Below are positions 1 through 7,967 of a stretch of DNA of 64,000 bases, in pieces. Positions within the stretch are counted from its first letter, which is position 1. The number at the start of each line of letters is the position of its first letter. The DNA is from Nitrincola alkalilacustris. Lineage in GTDB: Bacteria; Pseudomonadota; Gammaproteobacteria; Pseudomonadales; Balneatricaceae. A program made the position numbers and the translations under genes. The stretch covers positions 62,001 to 126,000 of the forward strand of contig NZ_WBOM01000002.1 in assembly GCF_008973755.1 (NCBI RefSeq), given 5' to 3'. The notes under the pieces are model-generated. The model was not told where the DNA came from, ran no database searches, and saw only the letters and a list, made by a program, of their open reading frames with translations.

Positions 1-650
1 ATGCCCGCGGCGAGATCAGTGTGCTCTATCCTCTGGCGCGCGCATTACCGGTGCTTTTGGTGCCTGCTTTCAGTCTGATACTGCTCGACAGACTCAATAT
101 CAGTACCCAGGGCTGGTTTGGCATGGCGTTGATCCTGCTGGCCAGCCTGCTGCTGCCGTTGATGCATCTGCGTGATTTTCGGCCGTCGGTCTATCTGACC
201 CCGGCACTGGGATTCATTTTGCTGGCGGCGCTTGGAACAGTGGGCTATTCACTGCTGGATAAGGCGGCGATCGATCTGATGACCGGCAGTGGCCAGTCAG
301 CTGTGCTGGCCGGCACCCATTATATGATTCTGCAGGCTGGGGCAGCATTGATCTGGATGCTGCCGATGGTCTGGCTGATTCCACAGGAGCGTCTTGTACT
401 GCGACAGCTACTATCCAGTAGCCCCATCCCATTTATTATTGCCGGCATCATGGTGCTCTGTACCTATGGTCTGGTACTGGTGGCGATGGCTTTCACTACT
501 GAGGTGAGTTATCTGGTGGCACTGAGGCAAGCGTCCATTCCAATCGGGGCTCTACTGGGAATCTTCTGGCTCAAGGAAACAACCTCTCTACTGAAGTGGG
601 GAGCACTGACAATAATGTTACTGGGGCTGCTGCTGGTTGCCCTGAACTGA
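1..650 (+). CDS. EamA/DMT-family membrane transporter, 5' end outside window
   Basis: The reading frame is open from the first bases of the window, so the gene is cut at its 5' end; about 216 residues are visible against roughly 290 for a ten-helix EamA protein. The visible part starts with a segment reading GEISVLYPLARALPVLL, which resembles the end of the first EamA repeat. At least six further strongly hydrophobic segments follow, with the second repeat ending in a KETTSLLKWGALTIMLLG-type stretch. The family exports small metabolites from the inner membrane; the substrate cannot be told from sequence. A GTG at 21 is in frame but is probably internal. The HAD gene follows 14 bp downstream and may be co-transcribed. 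Confidence 0.8.
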   Translation, partial: ARGEISVLYPLARALPVLLVPAFSLILLDRLNISTQGWFGMALILLASLLLPLMHLRDFRPSVYLTPALGFILLAALGTVGYSLLDKAAIDLMTGSGQSAVLAGTHYMILQAGAALIWMLPMVWLIPQERLVLRQLLSSSPIPFIIAGIMVLCTYGLVLVAMAFTTEVSYLVALRQASIPIGALLGIFWLKETTSLLKWGALTIMLLGLLLVALN

Positions 651-664
651 AGAGACTCTACACC

Positions 665-1384
665 ATGACCTGTAACGCCAATCTGGCTATTTTCGATCTT
701 GATCATACCCTGCTTGCAGCAGACAGCTCCGAAAGCTGGGCTGCCGAGATGCAGCGTCTGGGCTGGATCAAGGATAACGACTTCTGGACACGTCATCGTC
801 AGATGATGGATACCTATAACCATGCTGATCTGGATATGGAAGCTTATCTGGCATTGAATCTGTCCCCCTTGATCGGGCGCCAGATCAGTCAGGTTGAGCT
901 GGCAGCTCGTGCATTTGTACGTGATGAGTTGCTGAAGCTGATCTATCCTGAGGCTAAAGAGCTGGTTGAATCGCATCGCGCGGCGGGTGATCATCTGCTG
1001 ATGATCTCGGCGAGTGAGTCATTTCTGGTCTCGCCGATTGCTCAGGCGTTGCACTTCGATGGAGTGATCGGTATCGATGTCGAGCTGGATCAAGGCTGTC
1101 TGACCGGCAGACCACAGCTGCCGCTGAGTTATCAGGCTGGCAAGATCACCCATCTGCAGGCCTACCTGTCCCGGCAGGCAATGAAGCCGGGCAAAACCTG
1201 GTTTTACAGTGATTCGCACAATGACTTACCGCTGTTGCTTAAAGTGGATGAACCACGTCCTACCAACCCTAATCCGCGCCTGTTGCAGGAGTCAATGAGT
1301 CGGGGATGGTCCTGTCTACAACTGCAGCCACTGATAAAAGACACAGCCCTTGATCTGGATAGGCATATCACACAAGTGTTATGA
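665..1384 (+). CDS. HAD-IB family phosphatase (SerB-like fold)
   Basis: A 239-residue haloacid-dehalogenase hydrolase of the IB subfamily, which contains phosphoserine phosphatase-like enzymes; the natural substrate is unknown. Motif I is FDLDHTLL near residue 12 (both aspartates present). Motif II is the serine in MISASES, the motif III lysine is probably in GKITHLQ, and motif IV is FYSDSHNDLPLL. The start at 665 is chosen because the family normally begins a few residues before motif I; an upstream in-frame start at 596 would overlap the transporter. The last 64 coding bases lie in a 68-bp sequence repeated at 4737-4804, so the 3' end of this gene seems to have served as an insertion or recombination point. 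Confidence 0.88.
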   Translation: MTCNANLAIFDLDHTLLAADSSESWAAEMQRLGWIKDNDFWTRHRQMMDTYNHADLDMEAYLALNLSPLIGRQISQVELAARAFVRDELLKLIYPEAKELVESHRAAGDHLLMISASESFLVSPIAQALHFDGVIGIDVELDQGCLTGRPQLPLSYQAGKITHLQAYLSRQAMKPGKTWFYSDSHNDLPLLLKVDEPRPTNPNPRLLQESMSRGWSCLQLQPLIKDTALDLDRHITQVL

Positions 1385-1388
1385 GCTA
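1321..1388 (+). repeat. 68-bp direct repeat, copy 1 (3' end of the HAD gene)
   Basis: This stretch matches 4737-4804 at 66 of 68 positions by direct reading, in the same orientation. It encodes the last residues of the HAD phosphatase and its TGA stop. The two differences are G/A near position 1346 and T/A near 1379; the second changes the final residue from Leu to Ile in the other copy. The two copies bracket 3.35 kb holding only the PAS and CheB/CheR genes. Confidence 0.93.
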
Positions 1389-1479
1389 GTATGCGAATGG
1401 CTGCGCTGAGGTTGTTGGCAGGTAAGGCGTGATCTGCTTGCTGGAAATCAACAAACTATTTAAGCGGGGATAAGCTACT

Positions 1480-2112
1480 ATGTTATGTCAACCAAGTTTC
1501 GATAATGCACACGGGGGTTTTATGTCTGTATGCGCTGATGAGTTCCATATCGTGACTGAGCTGCGAAACAAAGCAGAACAACAGTTGCAGGCAGGCACCA
1601 CACGGACTGATCCGCAGTGGCCACTGGGAGTTGATGCCCTGCAGATGTTATACCGCATGTCCAGTGATCCCGGCAGAGCGGAAGATGCGTTAAAACTGCT
1701 CCATGAATTGCAGGTTCACCAGGTTGAGCTGGACCTGCAGAACGAAGAAATGGCGATGAATGAGCGCGATTTGGCCGAGGATTTATCCCTTTATCGAGAA
1801 CTTTATGATTCCGCCCCGATAAGCTATTTTGTTGTTGATCTCATGGGTAAAGTCATACAGGGAAATGATGCCGCAGCCGAGCTTCTTAGTCTTGAGCGTG
1901 ACGAGTTAACAGGGCAGGACCTTAATACCTTCTTGCTTGCACAAAGTCGGCCCTTGTTGCTCGATTTGTTAAAACGCGTGGCGCATAGCGGTAACAAAGA
2001 TTCCTGTATCGCAGAGCTGGTTAAGGATAAAAACGGATCGCGTGATCTGCGGTTTATGGCATCAACCTGTTCAAGACGTGAACATCTGCTGTTAGCTTGC
2101 TGTGAGTGCTGA
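1480..2112 (+). CDS. PAS-domain protein coupled to CheB/CheR
   Basis: A 210-residue soluble protein. Residues about 60-90 hold the LLHELQVHQVELDLQNEEM segment typical of sensor proteins encoded beside CheB-CheR fusions. A PAS domain follows (about residues 105-205, beginning LYRELYDSAPISYFVVD). There is no kinase, receiver or output domain, so it is probably a sensory subunit or a truncated sensor. Two starts are plausible: 1480, with GGGG about ten bases upstream, and an internal ATG at 1522 preceded by GGGGG; 1480 is reported. Its stop overlaps the GTG start of the CheB/CheR gene by 11 bp, which suggests translational coupling. It lies inside the segment flanked by the 68-bp repeats. Confidence 0.75.
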   Translation: MLCQPSFDNAHGGFMSVCADEFHIVTELRNKAEQQLQAGTTRTDPQWPLGVDALQMLYRMSSDPGRAEDALKLLHELQVHQVELDLQNEEMAMNERDLAEDLSLYRELYDSAPISYFVVDLMGKVIQGNDAAAELLSLERDELTGQDLNTFLLAQSRPLLLDLLKRVAHSGNKDSCIAELVKDKNGSRDLRFMASTCSRREHLLLACCEC

Positions 2113-4654
2113 GATCACGCGTATTGTAGGTCTTGGTGCATCCGCCGGTGGTTTAGCGCCGCTGGAGGCGTTTCTTGCCGGAATCCCGCCTAAAAGTAAT
2201 ATGGCCTATGTGGTGGTGCAGCACCTGGATCCCAACCATAAGGCGTTGTTGGCTGAATTGCTGCAGCGTGTCACCCCCTTGCCAGTGTGTGAAGCAACCC
2301 AGGGCATGTCCATCAAGCCCAACTGCGTGTATGTGATCCCACCGAATACCGAGCTGAGTGTGGTTGACGGTTCGCTGCACCTCGCCAAGCCGGTAGAGCC
2401 CAGAGGGTTACGTTTACCCATCAATGTGCTGTTTTCATCCCTGGCCAGTGCTCAGGGGGAGCATGCCATCGGAGTTGTGTTATCTGGCATGGGCTCTGAT
2501 GGCACCCTGGGCCTGCAAGCTATCAAGAGTGTTGGTGGCTTAACTGCTGTGCAGCAGCCCGATACAGCGCAGTACGATGCCATGCCGCAAAGTGCCATCG
2601 CAGCAGACTGTGTTGATATCCTTGCCCCTCCCGGCGATTTGCCCGTCCGTATCCTGTCCTGTCTTGCCCAGAAACCGGATCAAGGCACCCCGGAAGTACA
2701 TTCGGTGGAGCCAGAGGTGACGTCAACACCCTTGCAGCGAATTCTGCGCCTGTTACAAGAGCGAACCCGCCATGATTTTTCGCTCTACAAACCCAGCACA
2801 CTGCACCGTCGCATGGAGCGGCGCATGGTGATCCACGAAATTGCCACTTTGGCTCTGTATGCGGATTTTCTGGGGAACAACCCCCAGGAGATCGACCTGC
2901 TGTTCAAAGAGGTACTGATTGGGGTGACCCGTTTTTTCCGTGATACAGCGGTTTGGCAGCATCTGGCGGAAACCACTCTGGCAGAACTGCTGGCACGAGA
3001 GCCCCGAGTGCCCAATCTGCGTGCCTGGGTGGTTGGTTGCTCAACCGGTGAAGAGGCCTACTCCTTGGCCATCATTTTCACCGAGGTGCTAGAAAATCTG
3101 CCGAAGCCTCATGGTTTTACGCTGCAGATTTTTGCCTCTGACCTGAGCCCGGATGCCATCGCCACTGCCCGACGCGGTTATTACCCTGCGGAAATCAGCA
3201 GCAGCGTTTCGGCGGAGCGTCTGGCACGTTTTTTCAGCCCCCGTAACGAGGGCTACCAGATTAATAGCGATATCCGCGACCTGGTGTTATTCGCCCAGCA
3301 GGATGTGGTGCTTGATCCACCCTTTACCCGCCTTGATCTAATCTCCTGTCGCAACCTGCTGATCTATTTTGATCCCAGCCTGCAGCGCAAACTCATTCCG
3401 CTGTTTCATTACAGCCTGCGAGACGGGGGAGTACTGCTGCTGGGAAGTTCAGAAACGGTCGGGCGTTATACTCAGTTGTTTGCCCCCATTGAATCAAAAC
3501 TGCGGCTTTATCGACGCCAGAACAAGGTTCAGAGCGACGACATCCGGTTGCCGGTCAAATCCTTTCCACCCCTGCCACGGATATCCAAGGAGCTTCCTGT
3601 GCCCCCAAGTTATTCCCCCCCTACAACAAAGGATAACCTGCAAACGGCAGCCGATCAGGTACTACTGCAGGTTTATGCACCCGCCGCCGTGGTTGTTAAC
3701 GACGAGGGAGATATTGTTTATATCAGCGGGCGCACAGGAAAGTACCTGGAACCTGCTGCTGGCAAAGCCAATTGGAATTTTCACGCCATGGTTCGGGAAG
3801 GCCTGCGAACTCCCATCGGCAGCGCCCTGCGTCAGATCGGAGATCAAAGTGAACCCTTACAACTGCAAACCCTGCAGGTGCAATTACCTGGTGGTGGCAC
3901 ACAGAGTGTTGATGTCACTGTACAAGCGCTGCGAGAACCCACCGCCCTGCGTGGCATGAAGATGATTGTCTTTCGCGACATCGCGCCGCCTCAGTCCGCC
4001 CCAATAAGCAAAAACCAATCAAAAACAGCCGCGCAGCAGACCCACACTGTAGAACTACAACAGTGTCAGGATGAAATTCAGGCGTTACAAGAGGAAAACC
4101 GCACCTCCAGGGAGGAATTGCAGTCAGCCAACGAAGAGCTGCAATCGACCAATGAGGAATTGCAGTCAACCAATGAAGAGTTGACCACTTCCAAGGAAGA
4201 GATGCAGTCGATGAACGAGGAGCTGCAAACCATCAATTCAGAAATGCAGACCAAGCTGGATGATCTCGCCCTTGCTCAAAGTGATATGAGAAATCTGCTT
4301 AACAGCATCGAAATTGCCATTCTGTTTCTTGACCAGAATTTGAATCTCCGGCGCTTCACCGACCGGGCCTCAAAAATCATCAGCATTCGAGAAGGTGATA
4401 TTGGTCGACCGCTGAGTGACCTCACCACCACCCTGCAGTATCCTGAACTCAACGACGATGCCCGTAACACACTGAACACCCTGGTGTTTTCAGAGAAACA
4501 GATCACCACCACTGACAACCGCTGGTTTACCGTGCGAATCATGCCTTACTGCCGGTTGGATAACGTTATTGACGGCGTGGTGATTACCCTGCTGGATATC
4601 ACCGCAACCAAAACCTTAGAGCATTCCCTGCGTGATGATTTGCAGCAAGAGTGA
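2102..4654 (+). CDS. CheB-CheR fusion with C-terminal coiled coil and PAS domain
   Basis: An 850-residue chemotaxis-type fusion. Residues 5-190 are a CheB methylesterase domain with the catalytic triad visible: Ser14 in GLGASAGG, His41 in VVVQHLDP and Asp133 in GMGSDGT. A CheR methyltransferase domain follows, with the SAM-binding CSTGEEAYSLAI motif near residue 315 and ISCRNLLIYF later. A heptad-rich coiled coil (NEELQS repeats, about 665-720) leads into a PAS domain that ends the protein. Many relatives continue into a histidine kinase; this one does not. No receptor, CheA or CheW gene is nearby, so it is an orphan. The GTG start has no good ribosome-binding site, fitting coupling to the upstream gene. 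Confidence 0.9.
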   Translation: MSAEITRIVGLGASAGGLAPLEAFLAGIPPKSNMAYVVVQHLDPNHKALLAELLQRVTPLPVCEATQGMSIKPNCVYVIPPNTELSVVDGSLHLAKPVEPRGLRLPINVLFSSLASAQGEHAIGVVLSGMGSDGTLGLQAIKSVGGLTAVQQPDTAQYDAMPQSAIAADCVDILAPPGDLPVRILSCLAQKPDQGTPEVHSVEPEVTSTPLQRILRLLQERTRHDFSLYKPSTLHRRMERRMVIHEIATLALYADFLGNNPQEIDLLFKEVLIGVTRFFRDTAVWQHLAETTLAELLAREPRVPNLRAWVVGCSTGEEAYSLAIIFTEVLENLPKPHGFTLQIFASDLSPDAIATARRGYYPAEISSSVSAERLARFFSPRNEGYQINSDIRDLVLFAQQDVVLDPPFTRLDLISCRNLLIYFDPSLQRKLIPLFHYSLRDGGVLLLGSSETVGRYTQLFAPIESKLRLYRRQNKVQSDDIRLPVKSFPPLPRISKELPVPPSYSPPTTKDNLQTAADQVLLQVYAPAAVVVNDEGDIVYISGRTGKYLEPAAGKANWNFHAMVREGLRTPIGSALRQIGDQSEPLQLQTLQVQLPGGGTQSVDVTVQALREPTALRGMKMIVFRDIAPPQSAPISKNQSKTAAQQTHTVELQQCQDEIQALQEENRTSREELQSANEELQSTNEELQSTNEELTTSKEEMQSMNEELQTINSEMQTKLDDLALAQSDMRNLLNSIEIAILFLDQNLNLRRFTDRASKIISIREGDIGRPLSDLTTTLQYPELNDDARNTLNTLVFSEKQITTTDNRWFTVRIMPYCRLDNVIDGVVITLLDITATKTLEHSLRDDLQQE

Positions 4655-4736
4655 AGGTCATGCATATTCTGCTGCCACAGGTGATATCTCGCCGTTGAAT
4701 GTCAGGCGACAAAACACTTCGTCCGCACCTGTCTGT

Positions 4737-4804
4737 ACTGCAGCCACTGATAAAAGACACAACCCTTGATCTGGATAGGCATATCACACAAGTGATATGA
4801 GCTA
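4737..4804 (+). repeat. 68-bp direct repeat, copy 2 (orphan remnant of the HAD gene end)
   Basis: The second copy of the 1321-1388 sequence, 66/68 identical. Here it is non-coding: it could encode a KDTTLDLDRHITQVI tail and a TGA, but no HAD reading frame precedes it. It stands between the CheB/CheR stop and DUF3461. Upstream similarity stops within a few bases (a shared CCTGTCT sits just before both copies). Confidence 0.93.
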
Positions 4805-4898
4805 TACTAGACTCTTGTCTATACAGAGTGACTTGCACAATAGTGTTCAAGAGTGTCGTAAGACCTGTTGTTATTACCGATAAGGGAGAAGGACCGCA

Positions 4899-5288
4899 AT
4901 GGCTAAAGAGCAGTATGAGACATTGAAAGAGATGGGCATCGAGGATGTCTCTGAGATCGAGAAATTTTCCTCTCGCATTGAAGGCGATATGGATATCCTG
5001 AAAATCTACTTTCACCGTGATCCGGGCGACTGGTTTGCGAAGAGCAAGAAGTTCAAGTTCAAGCGCCTGTACAAGAAAATCCGTGTTAATGAAGGGCTGG
5101 TCACTTACCGTGAAACCACTGAGTCCTCACCGCATTTTCTGCGTGCAATGGCCGAACTGGAACAGCTGATTGTTCAGGAAAGCACGACACGCGGCCGCAA
5201 GGAACTGCTGCTGGAAGAGATTGATCATCTGGAAAAAGTCGTTCAGCGCAAGATTACTGACCTGCGTCGTCAGATCGAAGAGCTTTGA
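4899..5288 (+). CDS. DUF3461 family protein
   Basis: A 129-residue, highly charged protein that I recognise as DUF3461, a small family of proteobacterial cytoplasmic proteins without an assigned function. The N-terminal half is compact (MAKEQYETLKEMGIEDVSEIEKF). The C-terminal 45 residues are likely a long helix or coiled coil (ELLLEEIDHLEKVVQRKITDLRRQIEEL). There is no signal peptide or membrane segment. The start is supported by GGGAGAAGGA ending about six bases before the ATG. It was probably the original downstream neighbour of the HAD gene before the chemotaxis-like cassette separated them. It ends in a hairpin shared with convergent dsbB. Confidence 0.85.
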   Translation: MAKEQYETLKEMGIEDVSEIEKFSSRIEGDMDILKIYFHRDPGDWFAKSKKFKFKRLYKKIRVNEGLVTYRETTESSPHFLRAMAELEQLIVQESTTRGRKELLLEEIDHLEKVVQRKITDLRRQIEEL

Positions 5289-5326
5289 ACCAAGGCTCAG
5301 TTGATAAGTCTTTGCCAATCAAGCGT

Positions 5327-5349
5327 CTGGGGCGGATAAACCGCCCCAG
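5327..5349. terminator. Hairpin between convergent DUF3461 and dsbB
   Basis: A perfect 9-bp stem (CTGGGGCGG / CCGCCCCAG) with a five-base loop lies between the two convergent stop codons. No clear T tract follows on either strand, so intrinsic termination is plausible but not certain. Confidence 0.6.
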
Positions 5350-5355
5350 AGCATA

Positions 5356-5874
5356 TCAGGCTTTAACCTGAGTCTTGCCCAGTAACTGACTGATGGCAAA
5401 GAAGGGGACGAGCAGGTAGCCGATTGTGGTCCAGACCGGCAGTGGAATACCCAGCACATCTGCTGCCGTGGCGCAGTCTGCAGAGCCCTGCAGCATCTGC
5501 ATGATCGCCTGACCGAGTGGCATGAAGGCCAGCAGTGTCTCAACATCCATACCGCAACTGGCTGCTTCCGGATTCATCTTGATGTAGATGTGGCGCATCG
5601 CGATGCCGATACCCGCCAGCGCTACGGCACTGAACAGTGCTACCAATGGCCAGCGCGCTGCTCGTACGTTCGATAACAGCATCCCCAGCACGGCTACTCC
5701 TGCCAGCGCCACGAAAACTCCACGCTGCAACCAGCATAAAGGGCAGGGCTCCATACCCATCACATATTCCAGGAAAAACGCGATGGCGAGAATGCCCAGT
5801 GATGCCAGCATGGCGATCAGCAGGCCATGGCGATTCAGAAAGGGCCAGATGCCCCCTGTCGAATGTGAACTCAA
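5356..5874 (-). CDS. dsbB: Disulfide bond formation protein DsbB
   Basis: A 172-residue inner-membrane protein that reoxidises periplasmic DsbA and passes the electrons to quinone. It has four hydrophobic helices. The first redox pair is Cys44-Pro-Leu-Cys47 in EPCPLCWLQR, the quinone-side centre. The second pair is Cys107 (AASCGMD) and Cys134 (SADCATA) in the long periplasmic loop. An arginine just after the CPLC motif, usual in the family, is present. Length and topology are normal. Its DsbA partner is not in the window. It is probably transcribed alone, ending at the hairpin shared with DUF3461. Confidence 0.95.
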   Translation of the reverse strand: MSSHSTGGIWPFLNRHGLLIAMLASLGILAIAFFLEYVMGMEPCPLCWLQRGVFVALAGVAVLGMLLSNVRAARWPLVALFSAVALAGIGIAMRHIYIKMNPEAASCGMDVETLLAFMPLGQAIMQMLQGSADCATAADVLGIPLPVWTTIGYLLVPFFAISQLLGKTQVKA

Positions 5875-6016
5875 GCTAGACTCCGGACAGTTTCAGTTAT
5901 AAAAGATGTGGATCTGACTGATATCAGGTTATGAAGTTCCAGCCGGATCTGTGGCTGCAGGAAAATTTGCAGTGGCATTAGGGGATTATCGGTGGTGAGC
6001 GCAGAACAGGCAAGTG

Positions 6017-6039
6017 GCGGCCGCAGATCCTGCAGCCGC
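6017..6039 (-). terminator. Possible terminator of the OlsF-like gene
   Basis: An interrupted stem (GCGGC / GCCGC outside, GCAG / CTGC inside, one mismatch, three-base loop) lies 7 bp beyond the stop of the minus-strand acyltransferase gene. There is no U tract, so it may only protect the 3' end. Confidence 0.4.
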
Positions 6040-6045
6040 GATATG

Positions 6046-7776
6046 TTATTTCAGATCTGACATGTAGCGCTGGCGTTTCTTACTCTTTACCTTGTCCACC
6101 TCTACCAGCACCAGACCATCGATACAGTAACCGAAATCGGCATCCACACTGAAATCCAGAAACCTGACGCCACCCGGCTCACATAGCTCAGTGTATTGTT
6201 TGTAAAGGGTTGGCACCGTCACACCATACAGATCCAGCCGCTCCTTCAGCGCGATGAAGTCGGTTTTAGCACACTCGTAGCCGAAGAGAATGTCAGCTTC
6301 AGCGATCCCGGCAGCGGTTGGTTGATAGGGGGCATTCGGCAGCACTCGTGCTGCAGTGTCGCCATATGTATTGTCTCCATAATAGTGACGATAATAGATC
6401 ACCAGCAGATCGCGTGCCTGCTGCGGCAGCTTGCTGGAGATAGACACGGGGCCGAGCATGTAGCGTATATCCGGTCGCGAGCGCAAATAGGCACCGATGC
6501 CATACCACAGATAGTCCAGGCTGCGTTTGCCCCAGTAACGTGGCTGAACAAAGCTGCGCCCCAGTTCAACCGACTGCCGCAGTACCTCCTGCATGGCTGG
6601 CTGATACTGAAACAGGCTGCTGGTGTAGAAATGCTCCATTCCGTTTTGCATCAGCCTCTTTCCCTCGCCGATGCGGTAGGCGCCAACCAGCTCCATCGCT
6701 TCCTCATCCCAGAGCAGCAGGTGCTGATAATCACGATCATAGGCATCCAGATCGATACGCTGCCCTGTGCCCTCTCCCACGCGGCGGAAGGTCAACTCCC
6801 GCAGTCTGCCCAATTCGCGCATAACGGCTGAGTCTGGACGATAATCAAACAGGTAGATCTGCATGCCATCCTGAGTTTTTCCAAGGCACTCGGCAGATTT
6901 AAGCTCGCGTCTGAGCAGCAGTTTCTCTTCCGGGTGAGCGATCGGCTTTTCAGTGACAAACAGTGGTTTCTTTTTCTTGGGCAGACGATAGACATGTTTG
7001 CGCAGCAGTTTGACCTTGGTTTTCAGTGGCAGGTCGCTACCATCAAAACGCTCCAGCGGGATCACCTCACCAACGCGCACCGGCAGGTCTTCGGCATACT
7101 TCTTGAACATCTCATTGACCAGCATCAGGCCGCCCAGTGGGCGGTAGATCAGGGATAATGAATAGAAGAGTGCCGAGTTTTTGCTGCTCAGGTGTATCGG
7201 CAGTATCGGCGCATTGGTCTTGCGGGCAAAGTGGACGAAGCCGCTCTGCCAGGGACCATCCTTAATGCCGGTCGGGCCAGCGCGAGACACTTCGCCGGCG
7301 GGGAAAATAATCACCGCTTCATCGCGCATCAGGCAGCGTGTCACTTCGCGAACAGTCCTGCGATAGCCGCTTTGGGTCAGATTGTCGACCGGAATCAGCA
7401 GCGGGCGCAGGGGCTCAAACTGCCACAGCAGATCATTGGCAATGATCCTGACATCGCGCCGTACTTCGCCAATCAGCTTCAGCAGTACCAGACCGTCCAG
7501 TGTGCCCAGCGGATGATTGGCCACTATCACCACACGCCCCTCGCTGGGAATATTCTCTTTTTCGCGTGCCGACACCAGATAGCTGATACGGAAGTTCTCC
7601 AGTACCTTGTCTGTGAACTCGAAAGCGCCCAGACTCTGATGCGTGGTCAGAAACGCATTCACCTCAGACTCATGGAATAACTGACGCAGCAACTGAACGA
7701 AGGGTTGGCGAATAAGTGCAGGTTTGGTTTGCAGTGAAGGATATTTTTCGTCCACCAGCTGTTCGATATTGAGCAT
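6046..7776 (-). CDS. Two-domain acyltransferase, OlsF-like ornithine lipid synthase candidate
   Basis: A 576-residue protein with two acyltransferase domains. Residues about 60-270 form a PlsC/LPLAT domain with NHPLGTLDG (His88, Asp94; one residue longer than the classic HX4D spacing) and a downstream IIFPAGEVSR motif. Residues about 300-540 form a GNAT-like domain of the OlsB type (LRELTFRRVGEG, then a YDRDYQHLLLWDE segment and LVGAYRIG). This order matches OlsF, in which the C-terminal domain N-acylates ornithine and the N-terminal domain adds the second, ester-linked chain, making a phosphorus-free membrane lipid. It could instead be an OlsF-fold hemolysin-type acyltransferase acting on another amine. 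GAGGGG seven bases upstream supports the start, and a Pho-box-like site lies 45 bp upstream. Confidence 0.75.
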   Translation of the reverse strand: MLNIEQLVDEKYPSLQTKPALIRQPFVQLLRQLFHESEVNAFLTTHQSLGAFEFTDKVLENFRISYLVSAREKENIPSEGRVVIVANHPLGTLDGLVLLKLIGEVRRDVRIIANDLLWQFEPLRPLLIPVDNLTQSGYRRTVREVTRCLMRDEAVIIFPAGEVSRAGPTGIKDGPWQSGFVHFARKTNAPILPIHLSSKNSALFYSLSLIYRPLGGLMLVNEMFKKYAEDLPVRVGEVIPLERFDGSDLPLKTKVKLLRKHVYRLPKKKKPLFVTEKPIAHPEEKLLLRRELKSAECLGKTQDGMQIYLFDYRPDSAVMRELGRLRELTFRRVGEGTGQRIDLDAYDRDYQHLLLWDEEAMELVGAYRIGEGKRLMQNGMEHFYTSSLFQYQPAMQEVLRQSVELGRSFVQPRYWGKRSLDYLWYGIGAYLRSRPDIRYMLGPVSISSKLPQQARDLLVIYYRHYYGDNTYGDTAARVLPNAPYQPTAAGIAEADILFGYECAKTDFIALKERLDLYGVTVPTLYKQYTELCEPGGVRFLDFSVDADFGYCIDGLVLVEVDKVKSKKRQRYMSDLK

Positions 7777-7820
7777 GATTCACCCCTCTAATCAGACTGG
7801 ATTCAGCCTAAGGGGCGTCT

Positions 7821-7838
7821 GTGAAAGCGGCATGACAG
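7821..7838 (-). promoter_or_regulatory. Pho-box-like site upstream of the OlsF-like gene
   Basis: On the minus strand this reads CTGTCAT-GCCG-CTTTCAC: two 7-bp direct repeats with 4-bp spacing, as in the PhoB consensus (CTGTCAT, four bases, CTGTCAY), with one mismatch. The linker is GC-rich rather than the usual A/T. A weak -10 (TAGGCT) follows about ten bases downstream, and the gene start is 45 bp away, consistent with a PhoB-activated promoter. Confidence 0.45.
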
Positions 7839-7967
7839 GCAGATGTCTGTTTGATGTCAGTGCTTACTCGACTCAGAGACAGCAAAATGTTGCACTGCAT
7901 TCATCTGCTGACTATTGTTTATGGCAGGGTTGCTCAATTTTGGTGGCACTCATTCCGGGAAGTCAGC

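Noticed and set aside
1389-4736. Integron gene cassette or transposon as explanation of the repeat-flanked segment
   Set aside because: I found no attC-like core (GTTRRRY), no terminal inverted repeats, no transposase or integrase; the 68-bp repeat is far longer than a transposon target duplication.
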